Assembly: GCF_018141165.1 (NCBI RefSeq)
Contig: NZ_CP058557.1
Location: forward strand, 2,232,001-2,296,000
DNA from: Alkaliphilus sp. B6464
GTDB taxonomy: Bacteria; Bacillota; Clostridia; Peptostreptococcales; Natronincolaceae
Direction of reading: 5' to 3'
DNA: 64,000 nt
In this document: positions 34,399 through 43,094 of the stretch, piece by piece
Layout: every line of letters starts with the position of its first letter
Position numbering within the stretch: the first letter of the stretch is position 1
Program-made: the position numbers and the translations under genes
Notes under the pieces: model-generated
What the model saw: the letters and a program-made list of their open reading frames with translations, nothing else
Databases searched by the model: none
What the model was told of the DNA's origin: nothing

Positions 34399-34755
34399 AT
34401 GAACAAAGTCATGTTATTAGGAAGGTTAGTAAAAGATGTAGAGCTGAGATACTCACAGGGTGGGAATCCTGTCGCTGTAGGTAAGTATACCTTAGCTGTC
34501 AATCGTCAATTTAAAAAGGAAGGTGAACCGGAGGCAGACTTTATAAACATCATTGTTTTTGGTAAAGCTGCAGAGTTTGCAGAAAAGTACTTTAAAAAAG
34601 GTCAGAAGATTGTTGTAGTGGGTAGATTGCAGGTTAGGAATTATGAAAATGAAGAAGGTAGAAAAAATTTCTTTACTGAGGTTATCGTAGATGAACAATA
34701 TTTCGCGGGAAATAAAAAAGATAAATCTTCTGATGATGGAACTGAGGTGAAGTAG
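34399..34755 (+). CDS. ssb: Single-stranded DNA-binding protein
   Basis: This 118-aa OB-fold SSB has the expected N-terminus (MNKVMLLGRLVKDVELRYSQ), DFINIIVFGKAAEFA and GQKIVVVGRLQVRNYENEEG. It lacks the long acidic C-terminal tail of chromosomal SSB (no DDDLPF); the end is SSDDGTEVK, so it may not recruit host repair proteins. AAGGAGG precedes ATG 34399. It opens the transfer gene run, 3 nt before the next start. Confidence 0.93.
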   Translation: MNKVMLLGRLVKDVELRYSQGGNPVAVGKYTLAVNRQFKKEGEPEADFINIIVFGKAAEFAEKYFKKGQKIVVVGRLQVRNYENEEGRKNFFTEVIVDEQYFAGNKKDKSSDDGTEVK

Positions 34756-34758
34756 AGA

Positions 34759-35448
34759 ATGGTTCTTCCGATAATAATACTTATTTTAACTTTAATAGGT
34801 GGCGGGGTTGGGTTTTTCCTATTTAAAAGAGAGAACAAGAAAAAAGATGAAGAGATTAATGAAAATTTGAGAATTGCCCAAGAATTTATGAATGTACAGG
34901 ATATTAAGGGTAATTTCTTATATTCCGAAGATGGATATATATTTGCCTATATAAAAATTAATCCAATATCGATAGATCTTTTGAGTAGAAGAGAGAAAGA
35001 GAATATAAGTAAGGATTTAACTGCTGAACTTTCAGCTGAGCAAAAGACTTTCAGGTTTTTAGCTGTATCTAGGCCTATAGATATTACACCACTCATCCAG
35101 GAGTATTCTAATATCATATTAAATACGGATAATCTGAAGCAAAAGGAAATATTAAGGCATGAGATGCTCGTCATGAGCAACTATGCCATGAGTGGAGAAG
35201 TAGTAGAAAGGCAATTTTATCTAAGGATTTATGAAAAATTTGAAGATGGCATAGAAAGGGAACTTATTAAAAAAGCTACTGAATTAGCTTCAAAATTTGA
35301 GGGAAGAAATATCGGCTGCGAAATATTAAGCGAACAAGGAATAACTAGACTTTGTAATTTGATTAATAATCCAGCATATTCTCACATAGAAGATGCAGAT
35401 TTTGAAGCTGCTATACCGTTTATTGCTAGATTGGAGGAGAACGCTTAA
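34759..35448 (+). CDS. Membrane-anchored T4SS-associated protein upstream of VirB4
   Basis: The 229-aa product has a single N-terminal transmembrane helix (about residues 2-22) and a basic stop-transfer (KRENKKKDEE). A cytoplasmic domain follows that resembles the TraC-like/N-terminal region of VirB4-type ATPases (YSEDGYIFAYIKINPISIDL, FRFLAVSRPIDITPLIQEY). In Gram-positive elements a protein of this kind is encoded just before the VirB4 ATPase and probably anchors it. Its stop overlaps the next start (TAATG), so the two are coupled. Confidence 0.7.
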   Translation: MVLPIIILILTLIGGGVGFFLFKRENKKKDEEINENLRIAQEFMNVQDIKGNFLYSEDGYIFAYIKINPISIDLLSRREKENISKDLTAELSAEQKTFRFLAVSRPIDITPLIQEYSNIILNTDNLKQKEILRHEMLVMSNYAMSGEVVERQFYLRIYEKFEDGIERELIKKATELASKFEGRNIGCEILSEQGITRLCNLINNPAYSHIEDADFEAAIPFIARLEENA

Positions 35449-37277
35449 TGGCAAAGAAAAAAGAAATATCAAAAGTAAATAATTCGTTATTAAATATAAT
35501 TACGCCTGTAGGACTTAAATTTAGAAAAAATACCTTTGATTTGGGAGAGAGCACATCAAGGGCTTATGGGATCATAAAGTACCCACAAAGCCCAGACTAT
35601 GGCTGGTTATCTAGGATTACGAATATACCAAGTACAATTGTATCAATCGACTTTACACCGATTGATAATAGTACTTTTGTAAATTCTCTCTCTAATTTAA
35701 TAAAGCAGCAGAAGGGAGTAGCTGACAGTACGAGAGATCCACTTACTGCATCAAGAGCTGAAAAAATAGCATTGGATGCTGAGAAAACTATGGTAGATAT
35801 CGATGGAGATAAAGAAATTGTAGGGCTTTTAAGTACAGTTATAGTACCAATTTCAAGGGATGAGCAAGTATTTGAGAAAATTTGTAGGAAAGTGGAGAGT
35901 AGTGTTTCGGTTTTAAAATGTAAATTAAGAACTATGTCAAATCTACAGAAAGAGGGATTTAAGCAGATATCTCCTTTTTATGTGGAGGATGAAGATATCA
36001 GTAATATTACACAAAGGGTAGTACCACTGAGTACGTTTATAGGAGGGTTCCCTTTTGCTTCTAGCGGTTACAACGATGGAACCGGTTATTATTATGCTAA
36101 GGATAGTGGTGGTGGCTTAGTAGTGATAGACCCTTGGAAGCGTGGAGGGGATAGAACCAATAGCTTTTTTGTAATAATGGGAGTACCAGGCGTAGGAAAA
36201 TCTACTGTAGTAAAACATATAGCTCTATCTGAATATATGAAGGGTACAAAGATCATTTTTATTGATCCACATAGAGAATATAAAGAATTATGTAAAAATC
36301 TCAATGGTGATTGGATTAATGCTGGTGGAGGATCTAAGGGGAAAATAAATCCACTGCAAATAAGGATTATTCCGAAAGACGATGATGAAGAAAGTGATAA
36401 CGAGAAGCTATATGTAGATGAAGGCTACGGCATGGGAGATATGGCACTGTATATTAAGAATCTAGAAATATTTTTTAAATTGTATATTCCATCTCTTACG
36501 GATCGATTTATAGCCATATTAAAAAGTGAGCTGATAGAGCTTTATAATAACTTTAATATATTCTGGGATACAGATATATCAAAATTATCGAATACGGATT
36601 TTCCTATAATTTTAGATCTATATCATCAAGTTCTAAATAAGTCCAAAGATAAATCATTATCTTATCAAAAGGATTATGAAGATTTAGCATTACTGCTGAA
36701 AGATATGGCTTTAGGGAGTGATTCATTTCTTTGGAATGGACACACTACCATTCAAGCGGATTCTAAGTGTATCTGCATCGATACGAAGGATTTACAAAAT
36801 ACTTCGGAAAATATATTGAGTACACAATATTTTAATCTTCTTCAGTGGGCCTGGGAAGAGATTATAAAAGATCCAACAGAGAAGGTAATGCTATTCTGTG
36901 ATGAGGCTTATTTAATGATAGATCCTAGGGTTCCTCAAAGTCTTATTTTCCTTAGAAACCTTATCAAAGGAGCTAGAAAATATGAAGGTGGCGGTGCAAT
37001 CATCTCTCACATTGTGGGAGATTTTTTAGATCCTAAGATTAAAATGTATGGCCAAGCAATTTTAGATTTACCTACTTTTAAAGTGTTAATGGGAACTGAC
37101 GGTAAAAATCTAGAAGAAACGAAGGACTTATATAGCTTAACTGAGGCTGAAGAGGAGTTACTGGCTTCTAAGCAAAGGGGAAGGGCTTTATTTATGGCAG
37201 GATCTAAACGGTTTAAAATAAACTTTGAAATACCTGAATACAAACTTAGGTATATGGGTAGCTCCGGCGGAAGATAG
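35448..37277 (+). CDS. VirB4/TraE-type conjugation ATPase
   Basis: The 609-aa motor ATPase of the type IV secretion apparatus has Walker A GVPGVGKS at about residues 245-252 and Walker B VMLFCDEAY at about 480-488. The post-Walker B segment (RNLIKGARKYEGGGAIISH) and GRALFMAG are typical of VirB4. Its N-terminal domain (about 1-200) matches the usual VirB4 N-terminus. It starts within the stop codon of the preceding gene. It is the only clear conjugation motor seen; no coupling ATPase (VirD4/TcpA) was found. Confidence 0.92.
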   Translation: MAKKKEISKVNNSLLNIITPVGLKFRKNTFDLGESTSRAYGIIKYPQSPDYGWLSRITNIPSTIVSIDFTPIDNSTFVNSLSNLIKQQKGVADSTRDPLTASRAEKIALDAEKTMVDIDGDKEIVGLLSTVIVPISRDEQVFEKICRKVESSVSVLKCKLRTMSNLQKEGFKQISPFYVEDEDISNITQRVVPLSTFIGGFPFASSGYNDGTGYYYAKDSGGGLVVIDPWKRGGDRTNSFFVIMGVPGVGKSTVVKHIALSEYMKGTKIIFIDPHREYKELCKNLNGDWINAGGGSKGKINPLQIRIIPKDDDEESDNEKLYVDEGYGMGDMALYIKNLEIFFKLYIPSLTDRFIAILKSELIELYNNFNIFWDTDISKLSNTDFPIILDLYHQVLNKSKDKSLSYQKDYEDLALLLKDMALGSDSFLWNGHTTIQADSKCICIDTKDLQNTSENILSTQYFNLLQWAWEEIIKDPTEKVMLFCDEAYLMIDPRVPQSLIFLRNLIKGARKYEGGGAIISHIVGDFLDPKIKMYGQAILDLPTFKVLMGTDGKNLEETKDLYSLTEAEEELLASKQRGRALFMAGSKRFKINFEIPEYKLRYMGSSGGR

Positions 37278-37341
37278 AAGTTAGATGGTTAGAGATCTCA
37301 GGAGTTCAATAGAATTTTATAAGGGAGAAAGGATGATATTT

Positions 37342-38706
37342 ATGGAAAAGCCAAATAAAGGATTGGGTATAATGCATACGCTTAAGAAGATTATGGTGTA
37401 TTTTGATAATCGATACGACAGACTGCAGAAAGAAGAAATTATTTTAGGATTAGATAAAGGGCTGGATACTTATTTTTATAAAAATCCTAATTTTGATTGG
37501 AAGCAGATGAGGGAAATTAGATTAGGGCTAGAAAAAGGCCTGGAAGTTTCTGTTTATGCCAAGGAAGAATTCAATGTCGAACAGATGGAAGAAATACGTT
37601 TAGGGCAGGAAAAGAACCTAGATGTATCATTTTATAGCAAGCCTGAATTTGATTGGAAGCAGATGAGAGAGATAAAGCTAGGTTTGAATAAGGAGCTAGA
37701 TGTAAGCACTTTTGCAAAATCCAGTTTAGATATAGAGCAAATGGAGGAAATTAGAATAGGACTAGAAAAAGGGCTAGATATTTCATTCTATAATAAAAAT
37801 GATTTTAACTGGAAACAGATGAGGGAAATAAGATTAGGATTAGAAAGAGGTATCGATGTTTCAAACTATTCCAAGGATCATTTAAGTGTTGATCAAATGG
37901 AAAAAATCAGAGTGAAATTAGAAAAACAAACTCCTAGAATGAATCAAATTAGTATGAATAATAGAAATGAAAATAATAGGGCGCAGCAAGTAAAGGATAA
38001 AGAAAGTTCTCAAGAAAAGAAAGCTACTGAGCAAGAGCGCAAAAATGGATCAAAAGAAGCATCCAAAACAAATAGTGAGAGTGCAGAAGGTGTGAAAACT
38101 ACTGGTGAAAGTATAAAAAATAGCGAAAGGGATATTGAAAATAAAAATAAAGAAAAACCTTTTAAATTCTCTAGATATGATGCTAATGTAGTATTTCCTA
38201 TGATTAAAAGAGCCCCTTCTACAGAACAGTTTCAGAAGCTTTTTGAGCAGCGTTATAGAAATGAGGAGGAAGGCAATCGTCAAAGTGAAATACTCCAAGG
38301 GAGAGTAAGAAAGCTTGTAGAACACGGATATTTAGAAGAAAAAGATGGTACTTATGACATTACAGAGAAAGGAGCACAAGCAGCGAAAGAAATAGATAGA
38401 AGTTTCGAATTTACTTCTTATGATGCGAATGTGGTCTTTGGTTTTATCAAGTCGGCAGATGGCGCATTGAGTTTAGGGAAACTATATAGCCAATTAGAGG
38501 AGAAGTATAGCGATCCAGCGGAAGTAGAAAAACAATTTACTTATTTGAAAAATAGATTGGAAAAGAATTTAAACTCTGGATATGTGTTAAGGGATGAGAA
38601 AGGTGCATATTCCATTACTGAAATTGGTGCAATGAAAGCAGAGCAGGTTTTATCCAGAGGAGAAATTGACACGATACAGGAAATAGAAGAAGAAATAGAA
38701 TTCTAG
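37342..38706 (+). CDS. Protein with 26-residue repeats, tandem winged helices and acidic tail (EEEIEF)
   Basis: The product is about 454 aa. Residues about 30-195 hold six and a half 26-residue units of the form QM-x-EIR-x-GLEKGLDVS-x-Y. The units alternate between an FDWK-type and an FNVE/DIE-type end, so the true period is 52 residues. A charged linker follows. Then come two homologous winged-helix-like domains (each starting F-x-SYDANVVF or SRYDANVVF and ending with a DITEKGA or SITEIGA wing). The C-terminus is EEEIEF, like the tails at 23.5-26.3 kb. The function is unknown; such repeats are frequent in Firmicute mobile elements. ATG 37342 follows AAAGGA; ATG 37333 is possible. Confidence 0.75.
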   Translation: MEKPNKGLGIMHTLKKIMVYFDNRYDRLQKEEIILGLDKGLDTYFYKNPNFDWKQMREIRLGLEKGLEVSVYAKEEFNVEQMEEIRLGQEKNLDVSFYSKPEFDWKQMREIKLGLNKELDVSTFAKSSLDIEQMEEIRIGLEKGLDISFYNKNDFNWKQMREIRLGLERGIDVSNYSKDHLSVDQMEKIRVKLEKQTPRMNQISMNNRNENNRAQQVKDKESSQEKKATEQERKNGSKEASKTNSESAEGVKTTGESIKNSERDIENKNKEKPFKFSRYDANVVFPMIKRAPSTEQFQKLFEQRYRNEEEGNRQSEILQGRVRKLVEHGYLEEKDGTYDITEKGAQAAKEIDRSFEFTSYDANVVFGFIKSADGALSLGKLYSQLEEKYSDPAEVEKQFTYLKNRLEKNLNSGYVLRDEKGAYSITEIGAMKAEQVLSRGEIDTIQEIEEEIEF

Positions 38707-38724
38707 TAAAGGGAGGAATCGTTT

Positions 38725-39009
38725 ATGGATTGGAATAAAATCGTTTGGATATGGATTTACTTTTTTATTGGCGCTGGTGGGGCTATAGGAACAATAAAAC
38801 TAACAGAAAGTTACATAGGTAAGCTTTTTCATATTCTTGAAAGAACTATAAAGATAAGGAGTAGTGAACTTAAAAATCTTTATGATGAGAATGCAGCCCT
38901 AGAGAGTAATATTAATAAGCTTAAGGAAAAGAGGTCCAGTTTAGAGAGTAGGAACCATGAGCTAGAAGAAATATTATTTGAAAGAATAAAACAGGAAGGA
39001 GCTATATAA
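38725..39009 (+). CDS. Small membrane protein with coiled coil
   Basis: The 94-aa product has one N-terminal transmembrane helix (about residues 5-25) followed by a long charged heptad region (about 35-90, with LKNLYDENAALESNINKLKE). AAGGGAGG precedes ATG 38725. It is paired with the similar next gene 2 nt downstream. Its position among transfer genes suggests a structural role in the secretion channel; that is inference. Confidence 0.65.
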   Translation: MDWNKIVWIWIYFFIGAGGAIGTIKLTESYIGKLFHILERTIKIRSSELKNLYDENAALESNINKLKEKRSSLESRNHELEEILFERIKQEGAI

Positions 39010-39011
39010 AT

Positions 39012-39296
39012 ATGGGGAAATTGCTACAAGAATTTATTTTATTGCTATTTGGGTATGTATTTGTACTACTTCTGTCAGGTGGATTTTTTATAGTAAATAA
39101 TTTTCACAATTTATATAGAGAGGAAGATCGTACTGTAATTAGTATTAAAGAATGGAAGGATATCCAGGTCAAGAATAGCTCTCTAAAAAAGGAGAAGGAG
39201 ATATTAGAAATAGAGAATCAGAAGGTTGAAAAGCTAAATAATGATATTGCGGAAGACTTGAAGTATTATAACAGCCAAGGAAGAGATATAGATTAA
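39012..39296 (+). CDS. Small membrane protein with coiled coil (second)
   Basis: The 94-aa product has one transmembrane helix (about 8-28, LLLFGYVFVLLLSGGFFIV) and then a heptad-rich segment ending KYYNSQGRDID. It has the same length and layout as its neighbour, suggesting a hetero-coiled-coil pair. No family is recognised. Confidence 0.65.
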   Translation: MGKLLQEFILLLFGYVFVLLLSGGFFIVNNFHNLYREEDRTVISIKEWKDIQVKNSSLKKEKEILEIENQKVEKLNNDIAEDLKYYNSQGRDID

Positions 39297-39336
39297 CGAT
39301 TTAAAAAATATGTAAATTGTAAATTGAAAAAATCAA

Positions 39337-39380
39337 GAAGAAGATTAGGGTGAAAATATGTGCTTTAATCTTCTTTTTCA
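39337..39380 (+). terminator. Terminator
   Basis: AAGAAGATTA (39338-39347) pairs with TAATCTTCTT (39366-39375), followed by TTT. Confidence 0.6.
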
Positions 39381-39420
39381 ATACCCCATTATAATTTTTA
39401 TATAGATAGGATGGTGTTTC

Positions 39421-39516
39421 ATGGATAACAGAAACGGTTCTTTTAAGTTTATTGAATTGATCTTATGGTTTATAGCCTTTATATCTGCTATTGTAATATT
39501 TTTTATTAATAGATAG
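39421..39516 (+). CDS. 31-residue single-helix membrane peptide
   Basis: This short frame from ATG 39421 encodes a polar N-terminus (MDNRNGSFKF) and one transmembrane helix ending in FFINR. ATAGGATGG lies upstream. It ends 11 nt before the next gene and AGGAG overlaps its stop, so it is plausibly translated. The function is unknown. Confidence 0.5.
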   Translation: MDNRNGSFKFIELILWFIAFISAIVIFFINR

Positions 39517-39527
39517 GAGCTGGTCCA

Positions 39528-40529
39528 GTGATACTTTATTTAGGGAGTAATGAAAATATAGGCATCTTAGATTTGTTGCAGGATAAGAAGAATCTGATTA
39601 TTAAAAAGCTTTCCGGTGAATTTTATTTAAAAAAGTTTATAATTCATGATATGAAAAGCTTAGATCATTATACATACGTTGTCGTAGATATAGAGTGTTT
39701 AAAGGATGATGAAGATGATATTATAGAGGCAATTGAAGCATTTAGAACAATATATAACCCAAAACTTATTATAATTGCTAAAAATATAGAAAATGCTTTA
39801 TTCAGTAGAATTGTAAATGAGGCTAAGGTTTATAATGTTATAGCTTCAACAGAAATAGAAAAGATTCAGGAAGATATTATAAGGTGCTTAGATAATGAAG
39901 AAAAATTTAAGGAGGAAATAGTAAAACACGTTAAGCGGTTTAATTTAAGGTACTCTTTTACTAACGACAATACTAAAATCTTTGCTGCAGGAGTTAGAAG
40001 TAAATTCTCAGCCACTAAAACTGCAATTAATTTAGCTACATTTCTAGCAGATATAGGCGCCAGAGTATCTTATACAGAAGCAAATGAAAGTGGATATCTT
40101 GGTAAAATAGCATCCTATTATGACTTTAAGGATTCTTCTTATAAATATGTAGACTATTATTATAATGGCAATATTCCTTTGGATTGTAGCTTCAACATAA
40201 TAGATATTGGGTTATTGAACGAGAAAAAGTTAAAGATATTTAACTCCTCAGATATAGCTGATATCAAGATTATCTGTGGAACTTCAAAGCAGTCTGAGTA
40301 TGAACCTTTGGTGAATATTTTAGAGGCTGCCGGTGAAGATTTAAATGTTGTGCTAAGTAGAAGCTCTGAAAAGGAAAGAAATACTATGAAAAAGCTTTTA
40401 AAAAATAATAAGAATAAAATATACTTTACTGATGATTCAGCAGAATTATTTAATACTAAAGATACTGATATTTTTATGCAAATCTTAAGTGAACGTATCG
40501 TTGAAAATAAAACAATGAAAAATAGCTAG
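39528..40529 (+). CDS. TadZ/CpaE-like ParA-family protein with degenerate P-loop
   Basis: The 333-aa product has an N-terminal part (about 1-125) that looks like a receiver-type alpha/beta domain without a clear phospho-acceptor context. The C-terminal part has the order of a MinD/ParA ATPase, but the P-loop position reads AAGVRSKFSATKTAINLATF: the Gly-Lys-Gly core is replaced, though a Lys-Thr remains. That is the pattern of TadZ/CpaE pilus-localisation proteins. With the prepilin peptidase at 33.8 kb it suggests a Tad-like surface apparatus. GTG 39528 follows AGGAG. Confidence 0.6.
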   Translation: MILYLGSNENIGILDLLQDKKNLIIKKLSGEFYLKKFIIHDMKSLDHYTYVVVDIECLKDDEDDIIEAIEAFRTIYNPKLIIIAKNIENALFSRIVNEAKVYNVIASTEIEKIQEDIIRCLDNEEKFKEEIVKHVKRFNLRYSFTNDNTKIFAAGVRSKFSATKTAINLATFLADIGARVSYTEANESGYLGKIASYYDFKDSSYKYVDYYYNGNIPLDCSFNIIDIGLLNEKKLKIFNSSDIADIKIICGTSKQSEYEPLVNILEAAGEDLNVVLSRSSEKERNTMKKLLKNNKNKIYFTDDSAELFNTKDTDIFMQILSERIVENKTMKNS

Positions 40530-40550
40530 AATTAAACCTTATTTAGGGCG

Positions 40551-41813
40551 GTGATCAAAATTAGCGCAATAGCTGCAGCGATAATGAAAAAAATATTAAC
40601 TCAAAGTATTTTTGATGAAGAGATAAGAAATAAAATATTGATAGGCATAATATCTATTTTTCTTTTAATTTTAGTATTGCTCCTAGCACTTGTTAGTTTT
40701 CCTTCCATATTGATCAATATATTGTTTAGTAGTCCAGCGGAAAACTTAGATTTATCAGAAGACATAGCTAAGGTGGCAGTATATCAAGATACTGTATTTA
40801 AGGTAGACAATCTTAATAAAGAGTGGATAGAAAAAACTAAGAAAGAAAATAGTTATTGTGATGAAATTATTGTTGAATATACCTATGATCTAACATGGCA
40901 GGCTTTAATCTCTATCGATTCTGTATTATTGAACCAAGAATTTGACAATTTAGATGAGAAGAGGATACAGGAAATCGCTTTGAAATTTATTGAAAGGGGC
41001 GTTGAAATATCAGAAGAAGAATATGAGGAAGAGTATGAAGTAGATATCATTGATAGCAATGGAAATCCTAAAACTATTACAGAAACTCAAACAGTGAAAA
41101 TTAAAGTAGCCATTATAACAGTGAATACTAGAAGTTTCGAAGATGTTCTCTTTGATGTAGGGATTACTACTGAGGAGAACATTTTTATTGCTACAAACAT
41201 ATTGCATAATATCGCATCCATAGATGTAGAAAATAGTTTGAATATTTACGATGGATATCAGATAGATTTTAGCCAGCTTAAGGAGTATCCGGAAGGGTAT
41301 GCAAATATTCCTTATTATAACCAAACAGATAAGAGATGGGGAAGTCTTCCTTATGGAAGCAGCACAATATTAAGTGCAGGCTGTGGTCCAACTTCCTTGG
41401 CCATGGTTGTATCTGGATTAGTAGACAACAAAGTAACACCGGATATAGTAGCAGATTGGAGTTATAGAAATGGACATAGAGCAGAAGGGACAGGGAGCTA
41501 TTGGTCCCTAATGACGGATGGAGGAAAATATTATGGACTTAATGTCGAAGCGATCAGCAGGAGAAATCCGAATGATATACTTAAGGCCCTTAGTGATGGG
41601 TATCCGGTAATCGTTGCTATGGGAAAAGGTCAATTTACAAATGGCGGCCATTTTATAGTTCTAAGAGGCGTTACAGAAGAAGGAAAGATATTAGTACATG
41701 ATTCAGCTAGTGTTGAAAGAAGTAACAAGGAATGGGATTTATCTATTATTATGAATGAGAGCAGTAAAATTGCAGGAGTAAATGGCAGTCCATTTTGGAT
41801 ATTCAGACCATAA
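40551..41813 (+). CDS. Membrane-anchored C39-family cysteine peptidase (cell-wall hydrolase of the transfer system)
   Basis: The 420-aa product has one transmembrane helix (about 25-50), then an extracellular stalk domain (about 65-245). The C-terminal C39_2-type peptidase domain starts at YANIPYYNQTDKRWGSLPYG. The catalytic Cys is in SAGCGPTSLAMVV (about residue 278) and the His in NGGHFIVLRG. Gram-positive conjugation systems use such two-domain hydrolases to open the wall; C39_2 replaces the more common NlpC/P60 here. The GTG start at 40551 has a weak site; ATG 40584 is possible. Confidence 0.82.
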   Translation: MIKISAIAAAIMKKILTQSIFDEEIRNKILIGIISIFLLILVLLLALVSFPSILINILFSSPAENLDLSEDIAKVAVYQDTVFKVDNLNKEWIEKTKKENSYCDEIIVEYTYDLTWQALISIDSVLLNQEFDNLDEKRIQEIALKFIERGVEISEEEYEEEYEVDIIDSNGNPKTITETQTVKIKVAIITVNTRSFEDVLFDVGITTEENIFIATNILHNIASIDVENSLNIYDGYQIDFSQLKEYPEGYANIPYYNQTDKRWGSLPYGSSTILSAGCGPTSLAMVVSGLVDNKVTPDIVADWSYRNGHRAEGTGSYWSLMTDGGKYYGLNVEAISRRNPNDILKALSDGYPVIVAMGKGQFTNGGHFIVLRGVTEEGKILVHDSASVERSNKEWDLSIIMNESSKIAGVNGSPFWIFRP

Positions 41814-41886
41814 TTCTAGAGAATTTATACTCGAAATCAAAATTAAAAATTTTATAGGCTGAGAATTTAAAATCTATAAGAAATAT

Positions 41887-41918
41887 AAAACACTCGAAAG
41901 GGTGTTTTTCTTTTTCTA
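41887..41918 (+). terminator. Terminator
   Basis: AAAACAC (41887-41893) pairs with GTGTTTT (41902-41908), followed by CTTTTTC. Confidence 0.65.
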
Positions 41919-41955
41919 ACTTCTAAAATTATACTTTAAAAATGGGGGAATCGTA

Positions 41956-43089
41956 ATGAATGAATTAAAGCGTAGTGCAAAGAGGACTAGAGAGCAATTG
42001 ACATTTAGTGATACGTACCTGGTATTGGATAATTTAAGGGAATACGATTTTGATTTAGTTAGTTTTTATGTAACATTCAATCAATACATTGATCGGCGAA
42101 ACTATGAAGGTAAGGCAGAGAATAGTTTAATATTTGCAAATAATGAAGCTCTATTTAAAGCTTTTAACGTATCTAGGAATCGATTCTACAGATTATTAAA
42201 ACTAGCTTATGAATGTGGGCTTATTGATATAGAAAAAGGCAGCAATAATAGAAACATATACATTTTAAATGATACCATCCCATTTGAGCCGTTGGAGAAA
42301 ATTAGAGATTGGAAAATTAGAAATGGCCATGAAGAAGATGGAAATATGGAAGAAGTATGCGCTGCTCCTGATAAAGATGTAAAGACAAATGAAGAGGGTA
42401 ACATAGAAGAGCCCATGGACCTTAAGAGTTATCCTAAAAAGGGACAACCCGATTTAGGACAGCCACTTGTCCCGTTTCGAGATAACCAGTCATCCCGAAA
42501 AAGGATAACCACTTATCCCGAAAAGGGACAACAAAATCAGCATCAAGATGGCATGGATTCTAGCATCAATACTGGTCCTAATATTTCTAATGTTTTTAAT
42601 AGATCTAAAGGTTTTAATATTTCTAAGTCTATCAGTCAGTCTATAGATAGATATGATCATAAGAATAATGGATTTAAAATGAATATCATAGATAAATTAA
42701 ATAACTTGACTGACGGACAGGACGGATCCACACAACAGATGGAAAAAATTGACTTAATATTAGAACAATGTGAGGTTCATCTTGTTGATAAGGATTATAG
42801 AGATGCTGTGATCCATGCATTAAGGCTGTTGTTATTGGATATTGAAAATAAAAAAGTTATAAAGATTGGTGATAATCTGGTGCCAACAGATATGATTAAG
42901 CGAGATATGGATAAGCTTGATTTTTTAGTGATTGATCATGCTATATCCAAATTTAAAAAAGCGAGTAGGGAAAAAGAGATAAAAAATACAGTGGTTTATT
43001 TGAAGAGTTGTATTTATAATTCGATTTATGAGATGAGGTTAGATGTGGAGAGTGAGATGAAGTTACTTTTTTTAAGGGAAATCTTTTAG
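41956..43089 (+). CDS. Replication initiator protein (RepA_N/DnaD-like) with internal iterons
   Basis: The 377-aa product has an N-terminal winged-helix-like DNA-binding domain (about 10-105, LIFANNEALFKAFNVSRNRF). A low-complexity linker (about 110-245) follows. The C-terminal domain (about 250-370) ends with VVYLKSCIYNSIYE, as in clostridial replication initiators. The linker DNA holds three 23-bp direct repeats (42457-42525). Because 23 is not a multiple of three, the repeats are conserved as DNA, as in RepA_N plasmids where the origin lies inside the rep gene. ATG 41956 follows TGGGGG. Confidence 0.75.
   Translation: MNELKRSAKRTREQLTFSDTYLVLDNLREYDFDLVSFYVTFNQYIDRRNYEGKAENSLIFANNEALFKAFNVSRNRFYRLLKLAYECGLIDIEKGSNNRNIYILNDTIPFEPLEKIRDWKIRNGHEEDGNMEEVCAAPDKDVKTNEEGNIEEPMDLKSYPKKGQPDLGQPLVPFRDNQSSRKRITTYPEKGQQNQHQDGMDSSINTGPNISNVFNRSKGFNISKSISQSIDRYDHKNNGFKMNIIDKLNNLTDGQDGSTQQMEKIDLILEQCEVHLVDKDYRDAVIHALRLLLLDIENKKVIKIGDNLVPTDMIKRDMDKLDFLVIDHAISKFKKASREKEIKNTVVYLKSCIYNSIYEMRLDVESEMKLLFLREIF
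42457..42525 (+). repeat. Three 23-bp iterons: candidate vegetative origin
   Basis: Units start at 42457, 42480 and 42503, exactly 23 bp apart: GGACAGCCACTTGTCCCG, AGATAACCAGTCATCCCG and GGATAACCACTTATCCCG, each with a short T- or A-rich tail. A partial unit (GGGACAACCC) lies just upstream at 42441 and another (GGGACAAC) just downstream. Units are themselves weakly palindromic. Confidence 0.7.
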
Positions 43090-43094
43090 ATTTA

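Noticed and set aside
41010-41324. A 104-codon minus-strand frame
   Set aside because: Antisense shadow of the peptidase gene stalk region.
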